DNA of 64,000 nucleotides from Alphaproteobacteria bacterium (GCA_020632795.1 JACKEV010000021.1:137066-201065), one strand, 5' to 3'; counted from the stretch's first letter, positions 17,362 through 26,637 are shown. The notes: a model not told the origin generated them from the letters alone. Made by a program: numbers and translations.

Positions 17362-17898
17362 CTACAGCACCACCACCGCGTCGCCAGGGCAGACCTCGCC
17401 GTCCCGGACCACCCGGGCGTGGATGCCCCGCAGGCGCAGGGCCTTGTAGTCGGCGTGGGCGGTCAGCTTGAGGGCGGGGCCGCCGAAGCGCTCGCGGAAC
17501 AGGGTGCAGCCGTCGTGGGGTTCGGCGGTGACCTCCAGCTCGGCGGTGCCCACGGCCAGGCGGACGCCGGCGGGCAGGTTGTCGAGGGAGAGGTCCAGCT
17601 CCACGAGCAGGTTGTCCCCGGGCAGGCTCAGGGGTTGGCCGTTGCAGATCAGCCCGGCGACGTCGGCCCGCATGAGGGTGACCTGGGCCTCGGGCATGCG
17701 CCTGCCCTGGGCCCAGCGGTCGCCCTCGACCCCGTCGGCGACGGTGAGCCGCGCCCGGGCGGGGGTGCGGCGAGCACCCTCCGGCAGCCGCGCGGTGACC
17801 AGGGCCACGCGCCCCTCGCGGAGCGGCGGCGGGGGCAGGGCCGCGAAGCCCGCGACGAGCTGGTCCCAGCTCAGGTGCCGGGTGGGGTCGGGGGTCAT
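17362..17898 (-). CDS. MOSC domain protein
   Basis: 178 residues. DGVEGDRW, PGDNLLVELDLS and PHDGCTLF (conserved Cys) fit the MOSC domain of molybdenum cofactor sulfurases and YiiM/YuaD-like proteins, where the Cys may carry sulfur. It is standalone, without an NifS-like or beta-barrel partner. Start overlaps the upstream gene by ATGA. Convergent with the 16852 gene; the two stops are 6 nt apart. Confidence 0.85.
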   Translation of the reverse strand: MTPDPTRHLSWDQLVAGFAALPPPPLREGRVALVTARLPEGARRTPARARLTVADGVEGDRWAQGRRMPEAQVTLMRADVAGLICNGQPLSLPGDNLLVELDLSLDNLPAGVRLAVGTAELEVTAEPHDGCTLFRERFGGPALKLTAHADYKALRLRGIHARVVRDGEVCPGDAVVVL

Positions 17899-19109
17899 GA
17901 CGACAGCGTCGCGTCGGGCTCAGCCACCAGCTCCCCGTCGACCGCGCAGCCCACCAGCCGCAGCGCCGAGCGGTTGCGCGCCGCGCCCGCGCCGAGGCGG
18001 TTGTCCTTCAGGGTGCAGGCGTCGAGGGTGACCTCGGCGCTCAGGGAGGCCTCCACCCCCAGCCCGGTGTTGCCGGTGAGCTGGCAGCCCTGGGCCGCGA
18101 CCCGGCCGCGCTCGGTGGCGCTCAGGGCGTGGGCCAGGTTGCCGGTCAGGCGGCAGCCCTCCAGGGTGAGGGCCGCGTCGCCGGTGACCCGCACCGCGCC
18201 CCCCAGGTTCTCGGTGACCAGCAGGTCGATGGCCTCGACCTTCGCGCGGTCGCCCACGGAGACGCCGATCTGCTGGCCTCCTCGGAAGACCCCTCGCTCC
18301 AGCTCGACCACGGCGTCGTCCTTCACGGTGAGCGCCGGGAGCAGGCAGCCGGTGACCTCCAGCTCCATGTAGGTGCCCCGGGCCTGCTCCTGGAGCAGCA
18401 CGCCGCCCTTGTGGGACTCCTCGACGGTGAAGCCGTCGACGGTGGGGTCGGCCTGGCCGCGCACCTCCAGCCCGTCGAGGGTGGTGCGCTGGGCGAAGCA
18501 GCTGTACAGCTCGGGGCGGGACTGGCCGTGGATGAAGAAGCCGCCCGTGCCCGAGGCCACCACCGAGACCCCCACCAGCCGGGGGTGGGCGCTGGCGCCG
18601 ATCTCGACTCCGGCGAACTGGCCGGAGATCACGGCCACCTGGGTGAAGGTGCCCCCGGCCTCCCCGGTGAACAGCAGGCCCGAGCCCCGCGCGGTGACCG
18701 TGAGGGTCTCCACGAGCGGCGCGGCGGTGTCCTGCACGCTGAGGCCGTTCCGGCAGCCCACGATCTTGACCTGCTCGATGCGGGGCGTGGCGTCGCCGCC
18801 GCAGGCGATGGCGGTCTCGGCGACCTCGATCTCCACCCCCTTGAGGTGGGGGCTGTCGCCCATGCACACGACGCCGTGGCCGTTGGGGTTCTCCACCCGG
18901 GTGTCGGTCAGCGTGACCGGGCCGCGCAGCCGCATGACCACCGCGTCGGTGCCGGCGATGATGCCGCCGGTGATGGTGACGTTCCGGGTGGTGTCCAGGA
19001 AGCCGGTCTCGGTGCGGCCGGTGATCCGGACGGTGTCCCCGGGGCTGGAGGCCGCGAGGGCCGCGGCCAGGTTCGGGTGGTCCTGGGGCACGCGCAGGGT
19101 GTCGGGCAT
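17895..19109 (-). CDS. Right-handed beta-helix repeat protein
   Basis: 404 residues. Starts PDTLRVPQDHPNLAAALAASSPGDTVRI, the usual entry of pectate-lyase-like helices, then ~14 coils of 22-24 residues (VENPNGHGVVCMGDSPHLKGVEI-like). No signal peptide is evident, so it may be cytosolic, unlike most family members. It is the middle gene of a coupled operon: TGATG junction with pilT, ATGA with the MOSC gene. No catalytic residues identified. Confidence 0.8.
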   Translation of the reverse strand: MPDTLRVPQDHPNLAAALAASSPGDTVRITGRTETGFLDTTRNVTITGGIIAGTDAVVMRLRGPVTLTDTRVENPNGHGVVCMGDSPHLKGVEIEVAETAIACGGDATPRIEQVKIVGCRNGLSVQDTAAPLVETLTVTARGSGLLFTGEAGGTFTQVAVISGQFAGVEIGASAHPRLVGVSVVASGTGGFFIHGQSRPELYSCFAQRTTLDGLEVRGQADPTVDGFTVEESHKGGVLLQEQARGTYMELEVTGCLLPALTVKDDAVVELERGVFRGGQQIGVSVGDRAKVEAIDLLVTENLGGAVRVTGDAALTLEGCRLTGNLAHALSATERGRVAAQGCQLTGNTGLGVEASLSAEVTLDACTLKDNRLGAGAARNRSALRLVGCAVDGELVAEPDATLSS

Positions 19110-20161
19110 CAGAGCAGGTCCTTGAGGGTCTTGACGTCGTTGGCGGCCGCGCGGGCGACGTCGGCGGAGATCAGGCCCTGCTCCAGGAAGGCCCGGATGG
19201 TGTGGTCCATGAGCTGCATGCCCGAGCCGCGCGCGGTCGACATCGTGTTGTGGAGCTGGTGGAGCTTGCCCTCGCGGATCTGGTTGCGGATCGCGCTGTT
19301 GGCGATGAGCAGCTCGCAGGCGAGCAGCCGCCCCAGGCCGTCGGCGCGGGGCAGGAGCTTCTGGGTGAGCACCGCCACCAGCGTGGACGCGAGCTGGGCC
19401 CGCACCTGGTTCTGCTGGTGGGCGGGGAAGACGTCCATGATGCGCGAGATGGTGCCCGGCGCCGAGGGGGTGTGGATGGTCGCGAGGACCAGGTGGCCCG
19501 TCTCGGCGGCGGTGATGGCGGTGGAGATGGACTCCAGGTCGCGCAGCTCGCCCACCGCGATGACGTCGGGGTCCTGGCGCAGGGCGTGCCGCAGCGCGGT
19601 CACGAAGTCGGGGGTGTCCTGGCCCACCTCGAGCTGCACGATCAGCCCCTGCTTGTGGGGGTGGCGGTACTCGATGGGGTCCTCGATGGTGATGATCTTG
19701 CGCCGCGCCCCGGAGTTGATGATGTCCAGCAGGGCGTTGAAGGTGGTGGTCTTGCCGTTGCCGGTGGGGCCGGTGACCAGGATGAGCCCGCTGTCCCGCA
19801 TCGCGAGGCGGTTGAGGGCCTTGGGCACCCCCAGCTCGTCCAGGGCGAACAGGCGCTTGGCGGTGGACCGGATGGCCATCTCCAGCCCGCCCATCTGGGT
19901 GTAGACGTTGATGCGGAAGAAGCCCAGGTCCTCGATCTCGCGGGAGAAGGAGAGCTGGTAGTCCTCGTGGAACCGCGCGAGCTGCTCGTCGGAGACCAGC
20001 TCGCGCACCAGGCGCTCGCAGTCCTCACGGGTGAGCGCAGGGCCCTTGATCAGCCGGATGCGGCCGTTGGTCCTCAGAGCCGGAGGGGCGCCGGCGGTGA
20101 TGTGCAGGTCGGACGAGCCCTGCTTGACCACCATGCGGAGCAGGTTGATCATCGTGTACAT
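19109..20161 (-). CDS. pilT: PilT-type twitching motility ATPase
   Basis: 350 residues, the usual PilT length. Contains the N-terminal SSDLHITAGAPPALRTNG block, Walker A GPTGNGKTTT, TIEDPIEYRH, Walker B VIAVGELRD, the His box ETGHLVLATIHT and the C-terminal AIRNQIRE motif. PilT powers retraction of type IV pili at the cytoplasmic membrane. The frame stays open upstream, but homology begins at MYTMINLL, so the ATG at 20161 is used. No other pilus gene is adjacent, so this may be one of several PilT paralogs. Confidence 0.88.
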   Translation of the reverse strand: MYTMINLLRMVVKQGSSDLHITAGAPPALRTNGRIRLIKGPALTREDCERLVRELVSDEQLARFHEDYQLSFSREIEDLGFFRINVYTQMGGLEMAIRSTAKRLFALDELGVPKALNRLAMRDSGLILVTGPTGNGKTTTFNALLDIINSGARRKIITIEDPIEYRHPHKQGLIVQLEVGQDTPDFVTALRHALRQDPDVIAVGELRDLESISTAITAAETGHLVLATIHTPSAPGTISRIMDVFPAHQQNQVRAQLASTLVAVLTQKLLPRADGLGRLLACELLIANSAIRNQIREGKLHQLHNTMSTARGSGMQLMDHTIRAFLEQGLISADVARAAANDVKTLKDLL

Positions 20162-20219
20162 GAGGGGCTCATAGCCCGTCGCTCCGGTCCCCGCCCAGGC
20201 CGGAGGAGGAGGTCCTCCC

Positions 20220-22493
20220 GTGGTCCGAACGACCCTGCTCCTGCTGCCCCTGCTCTCCTGCACCTCCAAGATCGACGAGGCCAACTTCAAGGCCCGCGAG
20301 GGCGAGCCCTGCGAGGAGATCGACGGCTGCCGCACGGGGCTGGTGTGCGCCCACGACGGGATCTGTCAGCAGGAGGGCACGCCGGGCGCCTTCCTGGAGG
20401 ACGACGACTGCCTGCTCACCGACGAGTGCGCCCTGGGGCTGGTCTGCGACGCCGACGGCGCCTGCGCCAGCCCCGGCGACGCGGGCACCGGCGGGGAGGG
20501 GGAGACCTGCGAGGACAACGGCGACTGCCAGATGGGCTTCGCCTGCCAGGACGGCGTCTGCGTCGACCTGGCCATCCCCTACTGGGCCGGGGAGACCTGC
20601 CTGCCCGAGACCGACGGCGACTTCAAGGTCTGGTTCGAGGTCCCCGAGCAGCCCCCGATCGCCAGTGACGTCTTCTACCGCCTGCCCTTCCCCAACGACG
20701 GGCGCCTGGTCGACGGCCACCCCGACCTCTCCGGGCACCCCAGCCCCGGCGCGCTGAGCCCCTCGGTGGACCTCTGGCTCGCCGCCGCCGAGCAGGCCGA
20801 GGGCTACCCCCTCAACCCGGTGGTCATCCTGCGCACCAACCACCGCCTGGAGCCCTCCAGCGTCAGCGCCTTCGGCGACCGGCCCGACACCCTGTTCTTC
20901 GCGGACATCACCCCCTCGTCCGACAACTACGGGCCGCGCAGCTCCTTCGTCTACCTGGCCACCACCGCGCGGGACCGCTACGCCTGCGGCAACCAGGTGA
21001 CGGTCTCCACCTGGCCCGGCGTCCCGCTGGACCCGGACACCACCTACGCGGTGTGGCTGAGCACCGGCATCACCAGCGCACAGGGGGAGAGCCCCGTCCC
21101 CTCCGACGACTTCCTGGCCGTGCTCTCCCGCAGCCGCCCCGGGGACGACGGGGACTACCGCCTGGTGCCCACCTGGGACGCCTACGAACCCTTCCGGGAC
21201 TACCTGGACGCCCAGGGCATCGACGCCGCCACCATCGCCGGGGCGGCGGTCTTCACCACGGGCGACCCGGCCGGGGCCATGCGCAGCGTGGGCTACGCGG
21301 TCGGGCAGGCGAACGTCGACCCCACCCCCCGGGCGCTGACGCTGTGCGGCGACGGCGCGGCCTCTCCCTGCGCGGACATCGCGGCCTGCGGGGCCGCCGA
21401 GCCGGGCTTCGCCGAGCTGCACGCGCTCCTGGACATGCCCTCCTTCCAGGGCGGGGACACGCCGTTCGCCACCGAGGGCGGCGGTTGGGTCTGGAGCCTG
21501 GACAACACGCCGGCGTACCGGGGCCGCGAGGAGGCCTGCCTGGCGATGAGCGTGCCCGAGGGCGAGCCTCCGGCGGCCGGCTGGCCGGTGGTGCTCTACG
21601 TGCCGGGCCAGGGCGAGGACTTCCGCGCCTTCGTGTCGCAGGGCTTCGCCGCCGCGATGGCCCAGGCCCCGCACCCCGACGGCGGGACCCTCGGCGCGGT
21701 GGTGATCTCGGCGGATCTGCCCACCCACGGCCACCGGGGCGCCGCGCCGGAGCTGTTCTTCAACCTGGACAACCCCGACGCCAGCCTCGGCAACCGCCTG
21801 CAGGTCGGCGCCGACCTGCACCAGGTCGTGGCCCTGGTCGAGGGCTGGTCGCTCTCCGCGGAGGAGTCGCCGACCGGCGTGGCCATCCCGCTGAACGCCG
21901 ACCGGATCTCCCTGGTCGGGCGCGGGGCCGGGGTCGAGGCGGCCACGGGCTTCCTGGCCTGGACCCGGGACGTGGACGCGGCGGTGCTCGCCGGGGCCGG
22001 CGGCCTGACGGCGCTCTCCCTGACCACGCAGCAGGAGCCCGAGGTGATGCCCTATGCCCTGCGGCGCATGTTCGCGGACACCGCCCTCGATAGGCTCCAC
22101 CCCATGGTCGGGGTGATGCAGATGTCCCTGGAGCGCAGCGACGCGGTGGTCTACGGCCGCATGCTCCTGAAGGACCCCGAGGTCGGCGGCGACCCCAAGC
22201 ACCTCCTCCAGCTCTACGGCCTCGACGACCCGGTCGCCCCGGACGCGGTGCAGCAGGCCCTCCAGAGCGTCATGGGCCTGCCCACGGTGGGGGAGGTCGC
22301 CGTGGACTTCGAGCAGTACACCACCAGCGCGCCGGCCTCCGAGAACCTCCTGTCCGAGTTCGGGGGCCGCTACACCGGGGGCAGCCTGCAGCTCGACGGG
22401 GGCTACGACGCCCTGCTGGGCGCGGAGGGCCAGGCGGCGGCGGTGCGCTTCCTGGGCGCGGCGGCGGCGGGCGAGGCCCCGTCGATCGAGTAG
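20220..22493 (+). CDS. Large lipoprotein with Cys-rich N-terminus and alpha/beta-hydrolase-like region
   Basis: 757 residues, GTG start with GGAGG ~8 nt upstream. LLPLLSC is a lipobox (Cys ~14). Residues 25-125 hold three Cys-rich units (C-x-x-G/D-LVC-x-D-G-x-C), like the short disulfide modules common in myxobacterial lipoproteins. The rest contains a virulence-factor-lipase-like N-terminal beta domain (FEVPEQPP...LPFPNDGRLVDGHPDLSGHP) and a WPVVLYVPGQGEDFRAF segment resembling an alpha/beta-hydrolase oxyanion strand; the usual GxSxG is replaced by VGRGAG. Probably surface-exposed, possibly a non-catalytic esterase homolog. Confidence 0.72.
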   Translation: MVRTTLLLLPLLSCTSKIDEANFKAREGEPCEEIDGCRTGLVCAHDGICQQEGTPGAFLEDDDCLLTDECALGLVCDADGACASPGDAGTGGEGETCEDNGDCQMGFACQDGVCVDLAIPYWAGETCLPETDGDFKVWFEVPEQPPIASDVFYRLPFPNDGRLVDGHPDLSGHPSPGALSPSVDLWLAAAEQAEGYPLNPVVILRTNHRLEPSSVSAFGDRPDTLFFADITPSSDNYGPRSSFVYLATTARDRYACGNQVTVSTWPGVPLDPDTTYAVWLSTGITSAQGESPVPSDDFLAVLSRSRPGDDGDYRLVPTWDAYEPFRDYLDAQGIDAATIAGAAVFTTGDPAGAMRSVGYAVGQANVDPTPRALTLCGDGAASPCADIAACGAAEPGFAELHALLDMPSFQGGDTPFATEGGGWVWSLDNTPAYRGREEACLAMSVPEGEPPAAGWPVVLYVPGQGEDFRAFVSQGFAAAMAQAPHPDGGTLGAVVISADLPTHGHRGAAPELFFNLDNPDASLGNRLQVGADLHQVVALVEGWSLSAEESPTGVAIPLNADRISLVGRGAGVEAATGFLAWTRDVDAAVLAGAGGLTALSLTTQQEPEVMPYALRRMFADTALDRLHPMVGVMQMSLERSDAVVYGRMLLKDPEVGGDPKHLLQLYGLDDPVAPDAVQQALQSVMGLPTVGEVAVDFEQYTTSAPASENLLSEFGGRYTGGSLQLDGGYDALLGAEGQAAAVRFLGAAAAGEAPSIE

Positions 22494-22496
22494 GGC

Positions 22497-22841
22497 TCAG
22501 TTCGTGGACGAGGGCGGCGGCGCGGGCGTCGGGCTGCCCAGCTTGGGGGGGCCGGCGCCGAAGTGGGGCGTGCCCATGCGGGGGTCACCCAGCTTGGGCG
22601 GACCCAGGGCGCCCGGGGCGCCCATGGCGTGCGGGGCGCCGAGCTGAGGCGCCCCCGGTGATGCCGATGTGGTGGACTCTTCAGCAGCGCCGTCCTCCAC
22701 GGGGGCCTCCGCGGGGGGGGGCGCAGGGGGAGGCGTCGGCGCCACGGTGGGCTCGGGCGGAGGCGCCGGAGGGTCTCCACACGCGGGCAGCGTCGCCATC
22801 AGGGCCGTGCAGCACAGCAAGCAGAGGGCGCGTCGGAGCAT
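22497..22841 (-). CDS. Small Pro-rich lipoprotein
   Basis: 114 residues. Signal with ATLPAC lipobox, a Pro/Ala/Glu-rich linker, then repeats of a GxPxLGxPxMGxP type, and a Pro/Ser tail. GGGAGG lies ~9 nt before the ATG. It follows the oxidoreductase gene with a 3-base gap and is probably cotranscribed. No catalytic domain; likely a structural or periplasm-spanning element. Confidence 0.6.
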   Translation of the reverse strand: MLRRALCLLCCTALMATLPACGDPPAPPPEPTVAPTPPPAPPPAEAPVEDGAAEESTTSASPGAPQLGAPHAMGAPGALGPPKLGDPRMGTPHFGAGPPKLGSPTPAPPPSSTN

Positions 22842-22844
22842 CGT

Positions 22845-24890
22845 TCAGGCCTCCCGGAGTCTGCAGGGTACGCCGCTCTGGGCGACCGTGCCGGAAAAAG
22901 GATCGAGGGTGTCGGCGTCCAGGAGGCGGCCCGCGTCCACGGCCCACCCCCAGGGTACGATCACCGTATCCGATCGCAGGGTCGGGTCGTGGCGGATGAC
23001 GCCCTCGGCGCGCCCGTAGGGGGTCTCCACGATCACGGCGGCGCCGTCGACCCAGGTGGTGTCGGGGTGGACCCGCACGCCGGGCTCCTGGGCGTCGGGG
23101 ACCCGCAGGCGGGCGCCGCGACCGGTGGGCAGGTTGACGGCGGTGATCAGCGACAGCGGGAAGTCGGGGTCCACGGTGGGCACCGAGAGCGCCAGGACGG
23201 CGGCCTCCAGCCGCTCGGGGGCCAGGTCGAGCTTCTCGTTCTCGGTGGTCGGGCGCCACACCGCCCGGTTCAGCTCGCCCCGGTCCAGGCCGCCGGGCAG
23301 CGCCTGCAGCTCCGCGAGGGGCGGCAGGCCCGACCAGTCCAGCACCCGGTCCACCCAGGGCTCCAGGGGCGCGGAGGCCAGGTAGCGGCCCGTCAGGCGC
23401 AGGTGCCGCCCCCAGGTCCCCCGCAGGGAGAGCCCCACCGGGACGCGCTTCGCCAGCTCGGCCAGGGTGTCCGCCAGGGTGCGGGCCTGCGCAGGCGGCT
23501 GGAGCACCGCCGGGGTGGCCTGCATGAAGCGGGTGGGCAGCGCGGCGTGGTCGAGCAGGTGCAGATCGGCCCGCTCCCAGAAGTGGACCCCGGGCAGCAC
23601 CCAGTGGGCCCGCGCGGTGGTCTCGGAGGGCAGGTGGTCGAAGGCGACCAGCAGCTCCAGGGACTCCAGGGCGTCGGCGACCCGGCCGGGCTGGGGCAGG
23701 TCCGCGATGGGACAGCCGTCCAGGGCCAGCAGGGCGCGCACCTGCCCATCGCCGGGCTCCAGGATCTCCCGGGCCAGGGTGGTGGCCGGGGCCTGCATCA
23801 GCAGGTTGGGCAGGCCGTGGACCCGGGTGGTCGGCGCCCGGTCGGTGGGGAAGGAGGCCAGGATGGGCTGGAGGTCGATGAGTCCCTGGGCCTCGAACAG
23901 GCCCCCGGGCCGCAGCAGGTTGGCGGTCAGGGCGTGCACGACGAGCCAGGCCCAGCAGGCCACCGTCGCGTGGGGCCCCTGGATGACCAGCGGCGAGATC
24001 GCCACCGTGGCCATCGCCGAGCGGGCGAAGCGCAGGGCCACGCCGGCCAGCTCCCCAGGATCGACGTCGCAGATCGCCGCGCAGCGTGCGGGGGTCCAGG
24101 GCTCCAGCCAGCGCCGCAGGCGGTCGATGTTCACGCAGTAGTCGTCGAGGTACTGCTGGTCGGTCCAGTGGCGGAAGAGCACGCTGTGGGCCAGCCCCAG
24201 CAGGAAGAAGACCTCGGTCCCAGGCCGGATACGGAGGTGCTCGTCGGCCCCGGCGGCCTGGGGGGTGCGGCGCGGGTCGACGGCCACGAGCTTGTTCTGC
24301 TTGCGCCGGTTGCGGAAGTAGTCCAGGGCGAGGCCGTGGATGTTGCCGAGCTGGAGCGGCCCCCACAGCCCGTCGTCCTGGTCCGCGCCCAGCAGCACGG
24401 TGTAGTGGGCCCGCCCCACGTCGGCCTGCAGGGGCATGGGGGCGCCGGTGACCAGCTCGGCCGCCATCAGCCGGGCGGCCCCCCACATCGCCAGCGGGGT
24501 GAACAGGTTGGGGGTGTCGAGGTGGAGCGCCAGCGCGGCGGTCCGCACGGCGCCGAGGTGGTCACAGGCGACCGGGTAGCCGGCGTAGAGGCCGACGGCG
24601 CGGGGGCCGTGGGCGCGGCGGATGCCCGCGAGGGCCTGGCCGATGGCGTCGAGGGCCTCGTCCCAGCTCGCCTCGACCAGGCGCCCGCCCTCGCGCTTGA
24701 GGGGGGTGGTGAGGCGGTCGGGGTGGTGGGGGAGGGCCGCGCTGGCCACCGTCAGCGGGCTCACGAAGCCCGCGGACTTGGGGTTCGCCGTGTCTCCCTC
24801 GAAGCCGACGATGCGTCCGCCCTCCACGGAGACCCGCACACCCTCCAGGGCCTCGGTCGCGCGGCTGTAGGAGGCGATGATCTCGGCCAC
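22845..24890 (-). CDS. Molybdopterin (MopB) oxidoreductase-family protein lacking the Fe-S motif
   Basis: 681 residues. PLKREGGRLVEASWDEALDAI, LVAVDPRRTPQAAGADEHLRIRPGTEVFFLLGL and a C-terminal dinucleotide-binding-like domain match bis-MGD oxidoreductases (formate dehydrogenase/DMSO reductase type). The usual N-terminal CxxC-x3-C cluster is absent: the frame opens with EIIASYSRATEALEGVRV and the cofactor-binding PLTVASAALPHHPDRLT follows. No Cys or Sec is evident where the Mo ligand is expected. GTG start with GGAGAG 5 nt before. No electron-transfer subunit nearby. Enzymatic activity is uncertain. Confidence 0.75.
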   Translation of the reverse strand: MAEIIASYSRATEALEGVRVSVEGGRIVGFEGDTANPKSAGFVSPLTVASAALPHHPDRLTTPLKREGGRLVEASWDEALDAIGQALAGIRRAHGPRAVGLYAGYPVACDHLGAVRTAALALHLDTPNLFTPLAMWGAARLMAAELVTGAPMPLQADVGRAHYTVLLGADQDDGLWGPLQLGNIHGLALDYFRNRRKQNKLVAVDPRRTPQAAGADEHLRIRPGTEVFFLLGLAHSVLFRHWTDQQYLDDYCVNIDRLRRWLEPWTPARCAAICDVDPGELAGVALRFARSAMATVAISPLVIQGPHATVACWAWLVVHALTANLLRPGGLFEAQGLIDLQPILASFPTDRAPTTRVHGLPNLLMQAPATTLAREILEPGDGQVRALLALDGCPIADLPQPGRVADALESLELLVAFDHLPSETTARAHWVLPGVHFWERADLHLLDHAALPTRFMQATPAVLQPPAQARTLADTLAELAKRVPVGLSLRGTWGRHLRLTGRYLASAPLEPWVDRVLDWSGLPPLAELQALPGGLDRGELNRAVWRPTTENEKLDLAPERLEAAVLALSVPTVDPDFPLSLITAVNLPTGRGARLRVPDAQEPGVRVHPDTTWVDGAAVIVETPYGRAEGVIRHDPTLRSDTVIVPWGWAVDAGRLLDADTLDPFSGTVAQSGVPCRLREA

Positions 24891-24949
24891 GGCACTCTCC
24901 TTGGGCCGGCACGGCGGACGCCGTCATGGCCCGGGGCACACCCTGCGTT

Positions 24950-25690
24950 TTAGCATTCGGCGCCGCTGCAGGCCCGCCGCGCCTCCGCGAAGGGGGCGAG
25001 CGCGGCCCGCAGCCCGCCCGCAGCAGGCGAATCGACCACCTGGGCGGCGACCTGCGCGAGCAGCCCGTCGATGTGCGGCCCGCCGACCGCAGCGAGGAAG
25101 GGCACCACCGGCGCGTCGGACGCGGCGCGCAGCGCGGCCACCGCCGCGTCGACCGCCGCGTCGCGGGCGTCCACGGCGAGCAGCGCGGCGGCGGGCTCGG
25201 CGCGCCCGGAGGCCCCCTCGGCCCGCAGGGCCTCCAGGTGCCCCGCGCGGGCGTAGGCCCAGCAGATGGTCTCGTAGGCCGGGTGGTTGCGGCAGGCGGC
25301 CAGGTGGATGCGCCCCGGGACGGCCTCCACCTTGCCGCTGAGCGAGACGAGCCAGCCGGCGGCGGGGTGGCGCGCGGCGGCCACGGCGAGCACCGCCTCG
25401 GCGGTGTCCGCGTTCAGGGAGGCGAGGCGGCGGTACAGCCCGGAGGCGGCGGTGGCCTCCTCCAGGGCGTCGACCACGGCCAGCGCGGCGCCGACCGCCT
25501 CGGGCTGCCCCAGCGCGCGCGGGCCGATGGTGAGGTCCACCAGCGCCATCGCCTCGTCCCGGGCCAGCGCCGCGTACAGCGGCCCGAGGGGCTCGCCGCG
25601 GGCGAGGCCGGTCTCCACCGCGTCGCGCAGCACCGCAAGGTCCCGGGGCAGGCTCAGGCCCCGCAGGTCACCCTGGAGCAGCGCGCTCAC
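24950..25690 (-). CDS. Hypothetical alpha-helical protein
   Basis: 246 residues, Ala/Leu-rich, with repeated ~35-residue helical units (ALYAALARDEAMALVDL, AALAVVDALEEAT), reminiscent of HEAT-like scaffolds but not matched to a family. Start chosen at the GTG at 25690 because it overlaps the upstream stop (GTGA). Forms a two-gene unit with 25687-26256. Function unknown. Confidence 0.6.
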   Translation of the reverse strand: MSALLQGDLRGLSLPRDLAVLRDAVETGLARGEPLGPLYAALARDEAMALVDLTIGPRALGQPEAVGAALAVVDALEEATAASGLYRRLASLNADTAEAVLAVAAARHPAAGWLVSLSGKVEAVPGRIHLAACRNHPAYETICWAYARAGHLEALRAEGASGRAEPAAALLAVDARDAAVDAAVAALRAASDAPVVPFLAAVGGPHIDGLLAQVAAQVVDSPAAGGLRAALAPFAEARRACSGAEC

Positions 25691-26256
25691 GCCCGCACCC
25701 CGCAGAGGGCCAGGGCCTCCCGGGCCGACGGCGGCTCGACGGGCTCCCCGAAGCAGCGGGCGAGGTAGACCGGGCCGGGGGCCTGGGGGCCGAGCACCTT
25801 GGGGAGCTGCTCGGGCAGGCCCGGCTCCCCCAGCAGGGGGTGGTTCAGGTCGACGACGTCCCGCAGACGGCCGCGCTCCAGGGTCATCAGGCGCCCGAGG
25901 CCCACGCCGCTGATCAGCTCCCCGTCGGGATCCTCGACGACCATCAGCAGACAGAGGTCGCGGCCCTCGGCCGGGCCCAGGCGGGCGCGGTCGATCGTCA
26001 GCAGGCGCTCCCAGGCGTCCCGGCACAGGGCAAAGCGATCGCTCGCGGTGCAGCCCTCCAGGGCCTCGTGCAGCGCGAGCACGGCGTCCCAGGCGACCGG
26101 GGGGCGAGCCCCGGAGGCCACCCGGGCGGCGACGTGCGCGCGGGCGGGGCCGCCGCGGCGCTCGACGTACAGGTGCCCGTTGAAGGGCAGCCGCCCTGCG
26201 GATCCCAGCAGCATCGCCCGGGGCAGGGCCGTCGGGACGTCGGCGCGATCGGACAT
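25687..26256 (-). CDS. Hypothetical protein
   Basis: 189 residues, soluble, not recognised. Begins MSDRADVPTALPRAMLLGSAGRL and contains a hydrophobic strand (LCLLMVVEDPDGELISGVGLGRL) that could be a regulatory or ATP-binding-like fold. GGAGG lies 4 nt before the ATG and can pair with an upstream CCTCC (see 26261). Translationally coupled to the next gene. Confidence 0.6.
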   Translation of the reverse strand: MSDRADVPTALPRAMLLGSAGRLPFNGHLYVERRGGPARAHVAARVASGARPPVAWDAVLALHEALEGCTASDRFALCRDAWERLLTIDRARLGPAEGRDLCLLMVVEDPDGELISGVGLGRLMTLERGRLRDVVDLNHPLLGEPGLPEQLPKVLGPQAPGPVYLARCFGEPVEPPSAREALALCGVRA

Positions 26257-26260
26257 CTGT

Positions 26261-26280
26261 CCTCCGAGGGGAGACGGAGG
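26261..26280 (-). promoter_or_regulatory. Hairpin that can hide the ribosome-binding site of the 25687-26256 gene
   Basis: CCTCCG and CGGAGG (6-bp stem, 8-nt loop) lie just upstream of the ATG at 26256. On the minus-strand transcript the arm nearest the start is the Shine-Dalgarno itself. Whether the transcript includes the distal arm depends on the unknown start site. Confidence 0.3.
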
Positions 26281-26361
26281 CTATCATGTCCGCGGTCAGG
26301 GCGCTGGAGTTGCCGCCGCGCCCCCGTCGCGATAGGTCCGACGCCTTCGGAGGCTCCCGCC

Positions 26362-26610
26362 ATGCAGAAGTTCATCATCCCCCTCGGCGGCATCCTGGCC
26401 GGCTCCGGCGTCATGACCATGCTCTTCGGCTGGAACATCGGGGCCGACGGCAAGGACAGCGCCGAGCAGATCTCCCAGGTCGGCTTCTCTGCGCTGAACG
26501 AGCTGGCCATGACCTCGCTCGGGCCGGTGGCTTTCGGGCTGATCATCGTCGGGCTCGCCCTCATGGTGTACGGCAACGCGACCGCCTGGAAAGAGACCGG
26601 CGGCTACTGA
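26362..26610 (+). CDS. Small two-helix membrane protein
   Basis: 82 residues: hydrophobic segments at ~5-25 (FIIPLGGILAGSGVMTMLFGW) and ~52-72 (SLGPVAFGLIIVGLALMVYG) joined by a polar loop. CGGAGG lies 8 nt before the ATG. Possible -10 TATCAT at 26282-26287. Function unknown; next gene starts 27 nt downstream. Confidence 0.6.
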   Translation: MQKFIIPLGGILAGSGVMTMLFGWNIGADGKDSAEQISQVGFSALNELAMTSLGPVAFGLIIVGLALMVYGNATAWKETGGY

Positions 26611-26637
26611 TCCTCCTCCACCCCCGGACGGGCGGCT

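Noticed and set aside
20220..22493. Active lipase in the large lipoprotein
   Set aside because: The oxyanion-type strand is present, but no GxSxG nucleophile elbow was found.
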